Below the pieces are notes generated by a model that was not told the origin of the DNA, did no database searches, and was given only the letters and a program-made list of their open reading frames with translations. This document shows, piece by piece, positions 44,736-53,289 of a stretch of DNA of 64,000 bases (within the stretch, counting starts at the first letter, position 1; each line of letters opens with the position of its first letter). The DNA is from Clostridia bacterium (GTDB lineage: Bacteria; Bacillota; Clostridia; UBA1381; UBA9506): contig JAFYVH010000005.1 of NCBI GenBank assembly GCA_017549205.1, positions 1 through 64,000 of the forward strand, given 5' to 3'. The position numbers and the translations under genes were made by a program.

Positions 44736-45257
44736 ATGGCAAAAAGAATAACCTTTTCGGCCGTGTCTTTGGCTTTAACTGTCATCTGCCTGTATGGTGC
44801 CTCAACCCTGCCCACCGGTCGTGTGGCAGCTCTGGCTTTAGCCTCTTTGTTTTGTGCCCTTTGCGTTAATCAATATGGCGTTCGTTATGGTGTTGCCTTG
44901 TATGTGGGGGCATCCATTTTGTCTCTTTTGCTGGTGCCCAAACGATTGTTGGTGGTCATTTACATTTTATTTGCAGGGTATTATCCCATTGTTAAACTAT
45001 ATATTGAAGGCCTTAATAAGCTTTGGGCGGAATGGCTTGTGAAAGTTTTATATTTCAATGTGATTTTATTTGTATTATACATGGTGTTTAAAACCTTCTT
45101 TTTGCCCCATTTAAGCTCGACGGTTGTTATGTTGGCACTACATTATTTAGGGCTTATTATTGTGGCACTGGAATTTTTATTTGTTTTATATGACTGGATG
45201 CTGAGTTATATGATTGGATATTATAATCAAATGATAAGGAGAATCAAGCATGAATAG
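44736..45257 (+). CDS. membrane protein of unknown function
   Basis: A 173-residue integral membrane protein with about five hydrophobic helices and no soluble domain. Length and topology recall small ECF-type S components or DUF2232-like proteins, but no binding motif supports this. AAAGGAG precedes the ATG. It overlaps the following lipoprotein gene by 8 bp. Confidence 0.8.
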   Translation: MAKRITFSAVSLALTVICLYGASTLPTGRVAALALASLFCALCVNQYGVRYGVALYVGASILSLLLVPKRLLVVIYILFAGYYPIVKLYIEGLNKLWAEWLVKVLYFNVILFVLYMVFKTFFLPHLSSTVVMLALHYLGLIIVALEFLFVLYDWMLSYMIGYYNQMIRRIKHE

Positions 45258-45627
45258 AAAAATAGCGGTTTTACTGATTGGACTTTTATGCGCCGGCATG
45301 TTAACAGCCTGCGGCAATAATGGAAGCGCCTCAAAGGACTTAGGACCGGTGCCGGAGGGAATTACCAACCCTGAAGGCGGCATTGTATCAATCAATCCTA
45401 AGGTGGTTGAAGGCAGAATTATTAAACTTTCAGACAAACGGGCCACATTGCTGGTGCAAAAAGTCGAGTGGGATATGTCTTTAAGCGAGAAGGTGCAAAG
45501 TGATATAAAACGCTATGCTGAACTGGAAATGCCCATGGAGGTAGGCGGATTTGTGCTTGCCTATTATGAAGAAACAGAAGAGGGCAAGCGGGAAATAACC
45601 CGATTGGAGCATTTGGTATCGAACTAA
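45250..45627 (+). CDS. small lipoprotein
   Basis: A 125-residue exported lipoprotein. The signal peptide ends in the lipobox LTAC with Cys about residue 21. The mature part is a compact, probably beta-rich domain (GRIIKLSDKRATLLVQKVEWDMSL) of unknown function, with no known binding motif. It overlaps the membrane protein gene, suggesting a pair working at the cell surface. Confidence 0.85.
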   Translation: MNRKIAVLLIGLLCAGMLTACGNNGSASKDLGPVPEGITNPEGGIVSINPKVVEGRIIKLSDKRATLLVQKVEWDMSLSEKVQSDIKRYAELEMPMEVGGFVLAYYEETEEGKREITRLEHLVSN

Positions 45628-45678
45628 TTGGCATTATGGGTAAAAACCATAAAAATCCCTTTAAGGAAGTGATGCGTG

Positions 45679-47214
45679 ATGAAGCTTGTAACATCATCTC
45701 AAATGAAAGCCTTAGAACAAGAGGCAATGAGTCTTGGTATCGACGGCTTACTTCTGATGGAAAATGCGGCCCGCAGCTTTTGTGATGTTTTAGAAAAAGA
45801 GGCAGGGAGCGTTTATAATAAAGCAGTTTTGGTCTCTTGTGGATCGGGCAACAATGGGGGTGATGGCTTTGCCATCGCGCGTCATCTTTATAACCGAGGT
45901 GCGCATGTGACCATTGCCACTGCCTTTGTGCCCACACGCCTTAAGGGCAATGCGAAAAAGAACTATGAGATTGCATCCAATATGGAACTTACCATGGTAT
46001 CATCACAAGAACTTTCAGACCAGAAATTTGACATAGCAGTTGATGCATTGTTTGGTACGGGCTTTCACGGTGAGCCGGAGGGTGATGCTGCCAATCTTAT
46101 TGCCTATATGAATCGTAATACCTCTTTTGTGGCAGCGGTAGATATGCCCAGCGGTGCTTCTGCCGATGATGGCAAGGTGGCAGGAAATTGTGTGCAAGCA
46201 CATTTGACGGTAACCTTTGGGCTGGCGAAACCGGGTCAGTTTTTATATCCTGCCAAAGACTTTGTGGGCAAGCTCACAGTAACGGATATTTCCATTCCAA
46301 GCGCTGTCCTTTCTTTTAAAAGCGGCTTTAACGCTTTAGATGCAGCGTGTATGAAAAAACTGCCGGAACGACCTGAAAACTCTCACAAGGGCAGCTTTGG
46401 AAAGGTACTTCTTTTGGCAGGCAGCCCCGGTATGAGCGGAGCCTGCGCCATGGCAGCAGAAGCCGTTTTGAGAAGCGGTGCAGGCACGGTGACAGCGGCA
46501 GTTTCTAAAACTGTTGCCGATACGGTTGCGCGTCTGTTTCGCGAGATGATGGTGCTTTCGCTGCCTGCTGAAGGTGAACAACTTTCTAAAACGGCAGCCG
46601 GTGTAGTTTTGGAAAAACTAAAAAATCAGGATGTCCTTTTGGCAGGTTGTGGTTTAGGCACAGCGGAGGGCACTAAAAAGGTTCTGCTTTCTGTTCTTCG
46701 TGATTGTGATAAACCCTTGGTTTTAGATGCTGACGGCATAAATCTTTTAAAAGGGAATATAAATATAATAAAAAATAAAGCAATTCCTGTTGTTTTAACA
46801 CCGCATCCTTTGGAGTTTTCCAGAATCAGCGGTCACAGCATGGAGTACTTGCGTGAAAATCGGTTATCAGCTGCCACCGAGTTTGCGAAAAGCTATGGTG
46901 TGGTTTTGGTGCTCAAAGGGGCGGACACGGTTGTGGCGCACCCCGATGGCAGCCTTTCTGTTTGTGTCCAAAGCAATTCAGGGCTGGCTACAGCCGGCAG
47001 CGGTGATGTGCTTTCGGGTATCATTGCAGCCCTGTTGGCACAGGGTGCAGCCCCCGAAGATGCGGCAGACTTAGGCGTTTATCTGCACAGTCGGGCAGGG
47101 CTTTTGGCTCGTGACGGAAAGGGTGCTCACAGCATGATAGCCGGTGATATTTTAGTGGCGCTCCCTAAAGCGCTTACGGAAGCTGTTTCAGAAAGTGCCA
47201 CATTGAAAGGATGA
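45679..47214 (+). CDS. nnrD: bifunctional NAD(P)HX epimerase/dehydratase (NnrE-NnrD)
   Basis: Repairs hydrated NAD(P)H. The 511-residue fusion has an N-terminal YjeF epimerase domain (about 1-210) with CGSGNNGGDGFAIARHL, and a C-terminal ADP- or ATP-dependent dehydratase domain with GSPGMSGACAMAAEAVLRSGAG, LDADGINLL, and NSGLATAGSGDVLSG carrying the catalytic Asp. Full length. I chose ATG 45679 over the GTG one codon upstream. Confidence 0.95.
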   Translation: MKLVTSSQMKALEQEAMSLGIDGLLLMENAARSFCDVLEKEAGSVYNKAVLVSCGSGNNGGDGFAIARHLYNRGAHVTIATAFVPTRLKGNAKKNYEIASNMELTMVSSQELSDQKFDIAVDALFGTGFHGEPEGDAANLIAYMNRNTSFVAAVDMPSGASADDGKVAGNCVQAHLTVTFGLAKPGQFLYPAKDFVGKLTVTDISIPSAVLSFKSGFNALDAACMKKLPERPENSHKGSFGKVLLLAGSPGMSGACAMAAEAVLRSGAGTVTAAVSKTVADTVARLFREMMVLSLPAEGEQLSKTAAGVVLEKLKNQDVLLAGCGLGTAEGTKKVLLSVLRDCDKPLVLDADGINLLKGNINIIKNKAIPVVLTPHPLEFSRISGHSMEYLRENRLSAATEFAKSYGVVLVLKGADTVVAHPDGSLSVCVQSNSGLATAGSGDVLSGIIAALLAQGAAPEDAADLGVYLHSRAGLLARDGKGAHSMIAGDILVALPKALTEAVSESATLKG

Positions 47215-47873
47215 ATATTTTGCAAAAATCATCAAGGTGCTATGTAGTGATTTACATAGCCGTTATGCTACTGATGATATGCACGGGCTGTACACAGCAA
47301 AACCCTTTAACAGACCGTGATGCAGATATTTACCAAAGAATTCATAAAAAGTTCAGCAGGATGACCGCATATACCGCCAGGGTGGAAGTGACGGTCTACA
47401 GCAATAAAACAGAGAACACCTATTTAATTAAAGAGCTGATGAAGGATTCTCAAGGCGCACAGCTTATGATAGAAAAACCGGAGAGCGTGCAGGGCACAAT
47501 CACAAGATATCATAACGGGCAGGTCACAATGATGAATGCCGGACAAGAAAGTGCGGTTTCTGTGCCGGCTGCCGAGGCTTATCATGATATTTTTATTGAC
47601 CAGTTTTTTGCTCTTTATTATCAATCCGAAAAAACTGCAATCAATACAAGTAGCGCTGGCACAGAGGGTGCAAACAGCTTGCTTTTGGAAACGATTGCCG
47701 TGCCGGATGCTTCTCATCGTCACCGATTGACGTTGCTGATTGATGCAACGCGCTTAGAACCACAGGTTCTCACAGTTTATGATGTGGGAGGCAACATACA
47801 GCTCATAGCGAAATTTATTGAGTTTCAGTATAACCCCTCCATTGACGATTCGCTGTTTGTGTCTTTGGAATAA
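47211..47873 (+). CDS. GerS-like germination lipoprotein
   Basis: A 220-residue lipoprotein with signal sequence and lipobox (MLLMICTGC, Cys about 27). The mature part is a LolA-like beta sheet fold (MTAYTARVEVTVYSNKTENTYLIKELMK, PQVLTVYDVGGN). In Clostridioides difficile the gene gerS encodes such a lipoprotein needed for cortex breakdown and lies directly upstream of an alanine racemase gene; the same pairing is seen here with alr 24 bp downstream. The assignment rests on fold, lipobox and this context. The ATG overlaps the nnr stop; TTG 47220 is another start, better spaced from AAAGG. Confidence 0.72.
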   Translation: MNILQKSSRCYVVIYIAVMLLMICTGCTQQNPLTDRDADIYQRIHKKFSRMTAYTARVEVTVYSNKTENTYLIKELMKDSQGAQLMIEKPESVQGTITRYHNGQVTMMNAGQESAVSVPAAEAYHDIFIDQFFALYYQSEKTAINTSSAGTEGANSLLLETIAVPDASHRHRLTLLIDATRLEPQVLTVYDVGGNIQLIAKFIEFQYNPSIDDSLFVSLE

Positions 47874-47897
47874 CCTTTACTTTACAAATGAAAGGGA

Positions 47898-49073
47898 ATG
47901 ACAAAGTTTATGCATGTTGAAGATTTTAAAAAACGGGCATGGGCAGAGGTTGATTTAGATGCTTTAATGCACAATTTTAAAGAAATGAAAAAAATGGTTA
48001 AGCCCGAAACTCGGCTTATGGTAGCGGTTAAGGCCAATGCTTATGGTCATGGTGCTGTGATGTGCGCCCGTGCACTGTTAGAGGCAGGGGCAGACTATCT
48101 GGCTGTTGCCACCATAGAAGAAGCCTTGGAATTGCGCAAGGCTCAAATTGATGCACCCATTTTAATTTTGGGTTATGTAGCCAAAGAGGATGCGCAGCAG
48201 CTGGTCAACCATAATATAACCGCAACGGTTTATTCGGTGGATTTTGCCAAAGCCTTATCCGAGGCTGCTATTGCGCTTAATAAAAAAGCCAAAGTTCACA
48301 TTAAGCTGAACACAGGCATGGAGCGTCTTGGATTTTCAGTTGATGAAATTGAAAGCATTCAATCTCTTGCCGGGCTTTCAGGTCTTGATATTGAAGGACT
48401 TTTCACCCATTTGGCCTGTGCCGATGCGGAAGATTCCGGCAGTGTACATTTGCAATATGAGCGTTTTATACATGTGGCAGAAAGCCTGAAAGCTGCCGGC
48501 ATTTCCATTTGCCTGCGACATGTTTTAAACAGTGCAGGTATTTTTGATTTTCCTCAGTACCAACTGGATATGGTTCGTCCGGGTATTGCCCTTTATGGCT
48601 ATTATCCCTCCACCTTTATTCACACAGAGCGGGCATCCCTCCGCCCCGTTCTTTCTTTTAAGAGCCGCATTGTACATTTACATAAGGCAGCTTGCGGCGC
48701 CGGTATAAGCTATGGGTGGACCTACAAAGCAAAAGAGCCCATGTGTGTGGCAACGGTGCCCGTAGGTTATGCAGACGGCTATAACCGCCAACTTTCAAAC
48801 AAAGCCCAAATGCTGGTTCATAATAACCGCGTCCCCGTTATCGGCAGAATTTGTATGGACCAATGTATGATTGATGTCACTTCGGTTCATACTATACATG
48901 TCGGCGACGAGATTACATTGATTGGAGGGGACGAGGCAGGCATAACAGCAGATGAACTGGCAACGCTGTCAAACACCATATCTTATGAAATACTTTGTGC
49001 TGTCGGTAAACGCATACCGCGGTTATATTTGCAAAACGGCAAAATTGTCGGCGTACTTAATGGGTTTGCCTGA
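47898..49073 (+). CDS. alr: alanine racemase
   Basis: PLP enzyme converting L-Ala to D-Ala for peptidoglycan and for spore germination control. The 391-residue protein has the PLP Lys at K45 in AVKANAYGHG, the second catalytic Tyr in GISYGWTYKA near 274, and the C-terminal beta domain with RICMDQCMIDVT. It stands between the GerS-like gene and mazEF; alr-mazEF order is as in Bacillus. Confidence 0.97.
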   Translation: MTKFMHVEDFKKRAWAEVDLDALMHNFKEMKKMVKPETRLMVAVKANAYGHGAVMCARALLEAGADYLAVATIEEALELRKAQIDAPILILGYVAKEDAQQLVNHNITATVYSVDFAKALSEAAIALNKKAKVHIKLNTGMERLGFSVDEIESIQSLAGLSGLDIEGLFTHLACADAEDSGSVHLQYERFIHVAESLKAAGISICLRHVLNSAGIFDFPQYQLDMVRPGIALYGYYPSTFIHTERASLRPVLSFKSRIVHLHKAACGAGISYGWTYKAKEPMCVATVPVGYADGYNRQLSNKAQMLVHNNRVPVIGRICMDQCMIDVTSVHTIHVGDEITLIGGDEAGITADELATLSNTISYEILCAVGKRIPRLYLQNGKIVGVLNGFA

Positions 49074-49095
49074 TTCAATTGGAAAATATTGAGTC

Positions 49096-49124
49096 TTGAC
49101 GGTGGATATAAAAATCTATATAAT
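49096..49124 (+). promoter_or_regulatory. promoter of mazEF
   Basis: TTGACG (49096-49101), 17 bp, TATAAT (49119-49124), 45 bp ahead of the antitoxin gene. Confidence 0.85.
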
Positions 49125-49169
49125 TATAGGTGTAATATCAAAGGAATGTTGCACAGTATTTTATGACGA

Positions 49170-49457
49170 ATGGGGGCAATGAAGTTGTCGCAGCTAAAAA
49201 AGGTACTGATAACCGTTCCGGAACCCCTTTTAGAAGAGGTTGATCAGATTTGCAGCGACGAGCGTTCAAATCGAAGTGAATTTGTTCGCGAGGCCATGCG
49301 ATGTTATCTGGCAGAAAAAAGAAAACTCGCCCTAAAAGAGCAGTTAAAGCGCGGTTATCAAGAAATGGCAGACATTAATCTTGACATTGCAGACATGTAT
49401 TTTGAATTGGAAAACGAGCAGTTTTCTGATTACGAGGAAAAAATTGGCGGAGTGTGA
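49170..49457 (+). CDS. ndoAI: MazE/EndoAI-type antitoxin
   Basis: A 95-residue ribbon-helix-helix antitoxin. Residues about 10-50 form the RHH DNA-binding domain ([35 protein letters not shown]), and the C-terminal part ([18 protein letters not shown]) matches the MazF-binding helix of Bacillus EndoAI. It should neutralise MazF and repress the operon. Starts at 49170 and 49179 are both possible; GGGGG lies between them, so TTG 49185 may even be used. Confidence 0.92.
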   Translation: MGAMKLSQLKKVLITVPEPLLEEVDQICSDERSNRSEFVREAMRCYLAEKRKLALKEQLKRGYQEMADINLDIADMYFELENEQFSDYEEKIGGV

Positions 49458-49813
49458 ATCGCGTGGTAGTTAAACGAGGAGATATATTTTATGCAGATTT
49501 AAGTCCTGTGGTTGGTTCGGAACAGGGTGGTGTGCGTCCCATTTTAGTGATTCAAAATGACATTGGGAATAAATTCAGTCCTACTGTGATTGTAGCAGCC
49601 ATCACCTCGCAAATCAATAAAGCAAAGCTTCCGACGCATATTGAAATAATGGCAGATGATTACGGCCTATCCAAAGATTCAGTAATTTTACTTGAACAAA
49701 TCCGTACAATCGATAAACGCAGATTGCGGGAACGATTGGGCAGGCTGGACGAGGAGTTAATGGCAAAAGTCAACGAGGCGTTAACGGTAAGTCTTGGTTT
49801 GATTGAATTGTAA
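49454..49813 (+). CDS. mazF: MazF/EndoA mRNA interferase
   Basis: A 119-residue sequence-specific endoribonuclease toxin. [22 protein letters not shown] carries the conserved substrate and catalytic Arg region, and [15 protein letters not shown] and [12 protein letters not shown] follow. Very close in pattern to Bacillus NdoA, which cuts at UACAU. GTG start, overlapping the antitoxin stop by 4 bp. Confidence 0.96.
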   Translation: MNRVVVKRGDIFYADLSPVVGSEQGGVRPILVIQNDIGNKFSPTVIVAAITSQINKAKLPTHIEIMADDYGLSKDSVILLEQIRTIDKRRLRERLGRLDEELMAKVNEALTVSLGLIEL

Positions 49814-49865
49814 AAGTGATATAATAAGGTTGGCCGGAATTGTCTATGTGATTACATAGACAAAG

Positions 49866-49907
49866 AAAAGGCTGCAGCAGGTTTTTATACCGGACTGCAG
49901 CCTTTTT
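49866..49907 (+). terminator. terminator of mazEF
   Basis: AAAAGGCTGCAG / CTGCAGCCTTTTT with a 17-nt loop. Confidence 0.85.
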
Positions 49908-49920
49908 GTTTTATAACATA

Positions 49921-49952
49921 AAATCCCGCTTGCAAAACAGCAAGCGGGATTT
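49921..49952 (-). terminator. terminator of ftsZ
   Basis: AAATCCCGCTTGC / GCAAGCGGGATTT with a 6-nt loop, 20 bp behind the ftsZ stop; works in either direction. Confidence 0.88.
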
Positions 49953-49971
49953 ATTTGTTTAAGGGATTATT

Positions 49972-51087
49972 TTAGAATTTTTCTTTCATCCAAGCGGGGA
50001 TGTCAATACCTGCTTTGTCGGGGGACACGGGCTCGTTAATTTCTGCAAAGGGTTTTGCAGCAGCAGCTGTGCCACCACTAAAAATGGGTTGAGTGAAGAA
50101 ACCGCCTCTGCCACCAGCAGCAGGGATGCCTTCAAAACCGGTTGCGATAACAGTGATGACAATCTCATCCTGCAAGGATTCATCCAAGGCAGCACCAAAG
50201 ATGATGTTAGCATTGGGATCAGCAGCCTCTGTTACCAGTTCAGCAGCACTGTTAATTTCAAACAGACCCAGGTCAGAGCCACCGGTGATGTTAATCAAGA
50301 TGCCTCTTGCGCCGTCAATAGAAGTTTCAAGCAGCGGGCTCTGAATAGCAGCACGAACAGCCTCTTCTGCGCGTTTTTCGCCGGTACCACGACCAACACC
50401 CATGTGAGCCACACCGGTGTTCTTCATGATTTTAACAACATCGGCAAAGTCTAAGTTTATGTAACCGGGGCCGGAAATCAAATCAGAAATACCCTGCACG
50501 CCCTGACGCAGAACATCGTCAGCCATTTTAAATGCATCTACCAATGTGGTGTGCTGATTGGAAATCTGCAGCAGACGGTCATTGGGGATTGTAACTAAAG
50601 AGTCAACGGCATTTTTCAGCTCGTTAATACCTTCTTCAGCGCGAGCCATTCTCTGACGGCCTTCAAAAGCAAAGGGCTTGGTTACGATACCAACAGTTAA
50701 AATACCCATTTCTTTTGCAATAGATGCAACCATAGGAGCAGCACCTGTTCCTGTGCCACCACCCATACCGGCTGTAACAAAAACCATGTCGCTGCCGGCG
50801 ATTGCCTGTGCAATTTCTTCGCGGCTTTCTTCAGCCGCCTTTTGACCCACTTCCGGGTCAGCACCGGCGCCTAAACCTTTTGTCAGTTTTTCGCCAATCT
50901 GAATCTTAAGCGGCGCCTGAGACATCATCAGTGCACGCTTATCTGTGTTGACAGCTATAAAATCTACATTTTTAAGACCGTAATCGATCATTCTGTTTAC
51001 TGCGTTGTTGCCGCCACCACCGACACCGATAACTTTAATTTGCTCTACGCGAGTATTGCCTAAAGCTTCGTTATCAAATTCAATCAC
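49972..51087 (-). CDS. ftsZ: cell division protein FtsZ
   Basis: Tubulin-like GTPase that forms the Z ring. The 371-residue protein has the N-terminal [13 protein letters not shown], the tubulin signature GGGTGTG at 109-115, and the T7 loop [11 protein letters not shown]. The C-terminal peptide [10 protein letters not shown] binds membrane tethers. The usual tether gene ftsA is not next to it; SepF or another anchor may serve. GGAGG precedes the ATG. It has its own promoter and a leader with two palindromes. Confidence 0.98.
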   Translation of the reverse strand: MIEFDNEALGNTRVEQIKVIGVGGGGNNAVNRMIDYGLKNVDFIAVNTDKRALMMSQAPLKIQIGEKLTKGLGAGADPEVGQKAAEESREEIAQAIAGSDMVFVTAGMGGGTGTGAAPMVASIAKEMGILTVGIVTKPFAFEGRQRMARAEEGINELKNAVDSLVTIPNDRLLQISNQHTTLVDAFKMADDVLRQGVQGISDLISGPGYINLDFADVVKIMKNTGVAHMGVGRGTGEKRAEEAVRAAIQSPLLETSIDGARGILINITGGSDLGLFEINSAAELVTEAADPNANIIFGAALDESLQDEIVITVIATGFEGIPAAGGRGGFFTQPIFSGGTAAAAKPFAEINEPVSPDKAGIDIPAWMKEKF

Positions 51088-51109
51088 TTTATTTTCCTCC
51101 TCTTTGGTA

Positions 51110-51151
51110 CGAAATGCTATGGCATTTCGGTCATTTACTTTTAGTAAAAGT
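51110..51151 (-). promoter_or_regulatory. two palindromes in the ftsZ leader
   Basis: CGAAATGC-TATG-GCATTTCG (51110-51129) and TTTACT-TTT-AGTAAA (within 51135-51151) lie between the ftsZ promoter and its ribosome site. The second resembles a palindrome in the dnaA leader. Confidence 0.45.
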
Positions 51152-51198
51152 GAACCTTTATTATAAAAAGATACACCTCATTTTGAATTTCAAATATT

Positions 51199-51228
51199 AT
51201 TATAACATATTACAGTATGATTACACAA
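51199..51228 (-). promoter_or_regulatory. promoter of ftsZ
   Basis: On the minus strand TTGTGT (51223-51228), 18 bp, TATAAT (51199-51204). Confidence 0.6.
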
Positions 51229-51242
51229 GTATAAATTTTCAA

Positions 51243-51599
51243 TTACAAAAACTTTTTTTTCAATTTTGTCCCAAATTGGCTTAAATAGTGGCGTCTGATG
51301 ATTGAAAAATTTGAAAAAAGTCTTGTTCCGAAGACAATTAAGGCGGCTAAATAGAGGTCAACATCCAATTTTTTTCCAAGAAATGTCAAAAGAGCGGCTA
51401 AAAGTCCGTTGCAAATAAAGCCTGTAATAAAAGTATTTAACGAAAAACTTTTTCTGGTGGCAGCCGAGAGAGCACCAAAGGCAGAATCCAATAGCGCCAG
51501 AATAAAAATGGCTACATAAGAAGAATATGCAGCGGGGATATGGTAGGGGAAAAGGATGCCTACCGTGATGCCGATGATGGCGCAAGCGACGATAATCAT
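51243..51599 (-). CDS. sbp: small basic protein Sbp (DUF1290)
   Basis: A 118-residue membrane protein with three to four helices, matching the DUF1290 family whose gene regularly precedes ftsA-ftsZ in Firmicutes (GITVGILFPYHIPAAYSSYVAIFILALLDSAFGALSA). Function unknown; presumed division-associated. It overlaps the ylxW-type gene by 4 bp. Confidence 0.93.
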   Translation of the reverse strand: MIIVACAIIGITVGILFPYHIPAAYSSYVAIFILALLDSAFGALSAATRKSFSLNTFITGFICNGLLAALLTFLGKKLDVDLYLAALIVFGTRLFSNFSIIRRHYLSQFGTKLKKKFL

Positions 51600-52351
51600 T
51601 CTTTTTCCTCCTTTTGTGTGGCTACTGCGGTGGCACTGGAAAAATTAACGGTACCACTGTATTTGGGAATCCGCAACTCGTTATGTTTAGAAATGGAGAT
51701 GGTAAAACCCCACACTCTTAAATTATCAATTACACCACCGTTTAAGTTCATGGCAGCTTCTAACTGGTCAGCTTTTCCAATGGCTTTAATAACATAAGGG
51801 GGTGCCATTTTTGTATCGTTAACCAAAATGGTAGGCCCCACACAGCGTACGGCGCTGGTGCTGATAATACGGCTATCGTTCACACAAATGGCCTCGGCCC
51901 CTGCGGCGCAGAGCTCGTTGATAACACGGCGCAAATCTTCATCGTGAATCAAAGTTTCATTTGCGGTTAAAACGGCCTGTGCGGATTTGCGATTGTTAAT
52001 ATCGCTCATGGTAATGGTGATGCCCGGGCCTTTTACATCCACAAAACCGGCCATGAGCTCTGCTCGTTTTAACTGGTCGGATAAAAACCTAGAGTAGCCG
52101 CTGTTTTGCTCGGCATCCTCACGATACTGTGCAATGTCGTTTTGATAGGCCTCAATTTGTTTTCTCAAATCTTCGTTTTGCTCGCGCTCTTTTTTCAAAT
52201 CACCCAGGAGCTCGTCAACACGGGCATTTTGTGATTGATATTGTGAATTATTCACAGTTACGCTTTTAAATTGCAGCGTAATGATAAATGTCATTATTAA
52301 AACGATAATGCCCATAGTAAGCTGGACTTTATATTTCTTAATCACTTTCAT
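51596..52351 (-). CDS. DUF881 protein (YlxW/YlxX family)
   Basis: A 251-residue single-span membrane protein. One helix lies at about 10-30, then a coiled coil (ELLGDLKKEREQNEDLRKQIEAYQ), then the extracellular DUF881 domain (VKGPGITITMSD, INELCAAGAEAICVNDSRI). It belongs to the division cluster but no precise role is known. ATG 52351 follows AAGGG and overlaps the ftsQ end by 14 bp; a longer frame upstream would lie wholly within ftsQ. Confidence 0.92.
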   Translation of the reverse strand: MKVIKKYKVQLTMGIIVLIMTFIITLQFKSVTVNNSQYQSQNARVDELLGDLKKEREQNEDLRKQIEAYQNDIAQYREDAEQNSGYSRFLSDQLKRAELMAGFVDVKGPGITITMSDINNRKSAQAVLTANETLIHDEDLRRVINELCAAGAEAICVNDSRIISTSAVRCVGPTILVNDTKMAPPYVIKAIGKADQLEAAMNLNGGVIDNLRVWGFTISISKHNELRIPKYSGTVNFSSATAVATQKEEKE

Positions 52352-53273
52352 TTGTCCCTTCTTCTCCGCCTGAAGCAGCAGATTCATCCGAAGTGCCCGC
52401 AACCGCCTCGGCAGTTTCTGCATTAGCCGGAATGTCTTCGGCCCCACTTTGTGCCTGCGAGTCACCTGCAGTGTTTTCTGCAGACGGATCTTGTTCTGTT
52501 TCTGCCGGCGGCTCTTCATCTAAGGTGCCGTAAACTGTGCGAGAAGGCGTGGTCAAATCGATGTAGCTGCCTTCTGTGCGGTTCACCATGGGTAGAACAT
52601 TAGACAAAACAGAAATTTTATATTCCATTTCTGTGGTTTTGCCAAAGATGATTTTTGTGCCGTCGTTTAAGTAAAAATAAACATCTGACAGGTCATCAAA
52701 ATGGCCTGAACGCATTTGGTCGAGCAGACCTTTTTCTTGTAACACACCCAGTGTTTCTATTATTATATCAAATTTGACCATGTCTTGTACAGTTATTTTT
52801 TCGCAAATCTCGGCGTTTTTTATTTCCAATCCTGTTATATTCAGTAACCCCAGGGAAGAAATGTCATCTTTTAAAGCCAAAACCTTGCCTTTTTCATTGG
52901 TGATTACATAGCCGGACAGATAGGGGAAATAAAGGACCGGTTTTGTTTCCAAAACCGATATGCGAACCTTAAGCGGCAACCGGCGGCTAATGGTAACGCC
53001 ATCAATTTCGGGAATTTTTAAAATAGCTTTTTTGACAGCGCGTTTGTTTATTCTGAAGATGTTTGCCCCTTCGGAAATGGCAGAAGCTTCTAAAATCTGC
53101 TCCTTTGCTATCAGTTCGTTGCCCGTTACTTCAATGGTTTTTATGTTAAACCAGGGCGTGAAGAGAAGCAGGCTGAGTATGGCAGCAAAAAGCAGCAGAA
53201 AAAGAAAAAACCGTCTCCGCATTCTTGCCAGTTTCCGTTTTCTTTTTTGTTTGGCAGACATTGGCTTTGTCAT
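52338..53273 (-). CDS. ftsQ: cell division protein FtsQ/DivIB
   Basis: A 311-residue bitopic divisome protein. A short basic cytoplasmic tail (KQKRKRKLARMRRR) and a membrane helix at about 22-42 are followed by the POTRA domain (FNIKTIEVTGNELIAKEQILEAS) and the beta domain. The C-terminal 50 residues are acidic and Gln/Ala/Glu-rich, probably disordered. It works with FtsL and FtsB/DivIC at the septum. Confidence 0.92.
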   Translation of the reverse strand: MTKPMSAKQKRKRKLARMRRRFFLFLLLFAAILSLLLFTPWFNIKTIEVTGNELIAKEQILEASAISEGANIFRINKRAVKKAILKIPEIDGVTISRRLPLKVRISVLETKPVLYFPYLSGYVITNEKGKVLALKDDISSLGLLNITGLEIKNAEICEKITVQDMVKFDIIIETLGVLQEKGLLDQMRSGHFDDLSDVYFYLNDGTKIIFGKTTEMEYKISVLSNVLPMVNRTEGSYIDLTTPSRTVYGTLDEEPPAETEQDPSAENTAGDSQAQSGAEDIPANAETAEAVAGTSDESAASGGEEGTNESD

Positions 53274-53289
53274 AAGTTACAGCCCTTTC

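Noticed and set aside
52352-52519. N-terminal extension of the DUF881 protein
   Set aside because: It is out-of-frame ftsQ sequence; the membrane helix and ribosome site fit a start at 52351.
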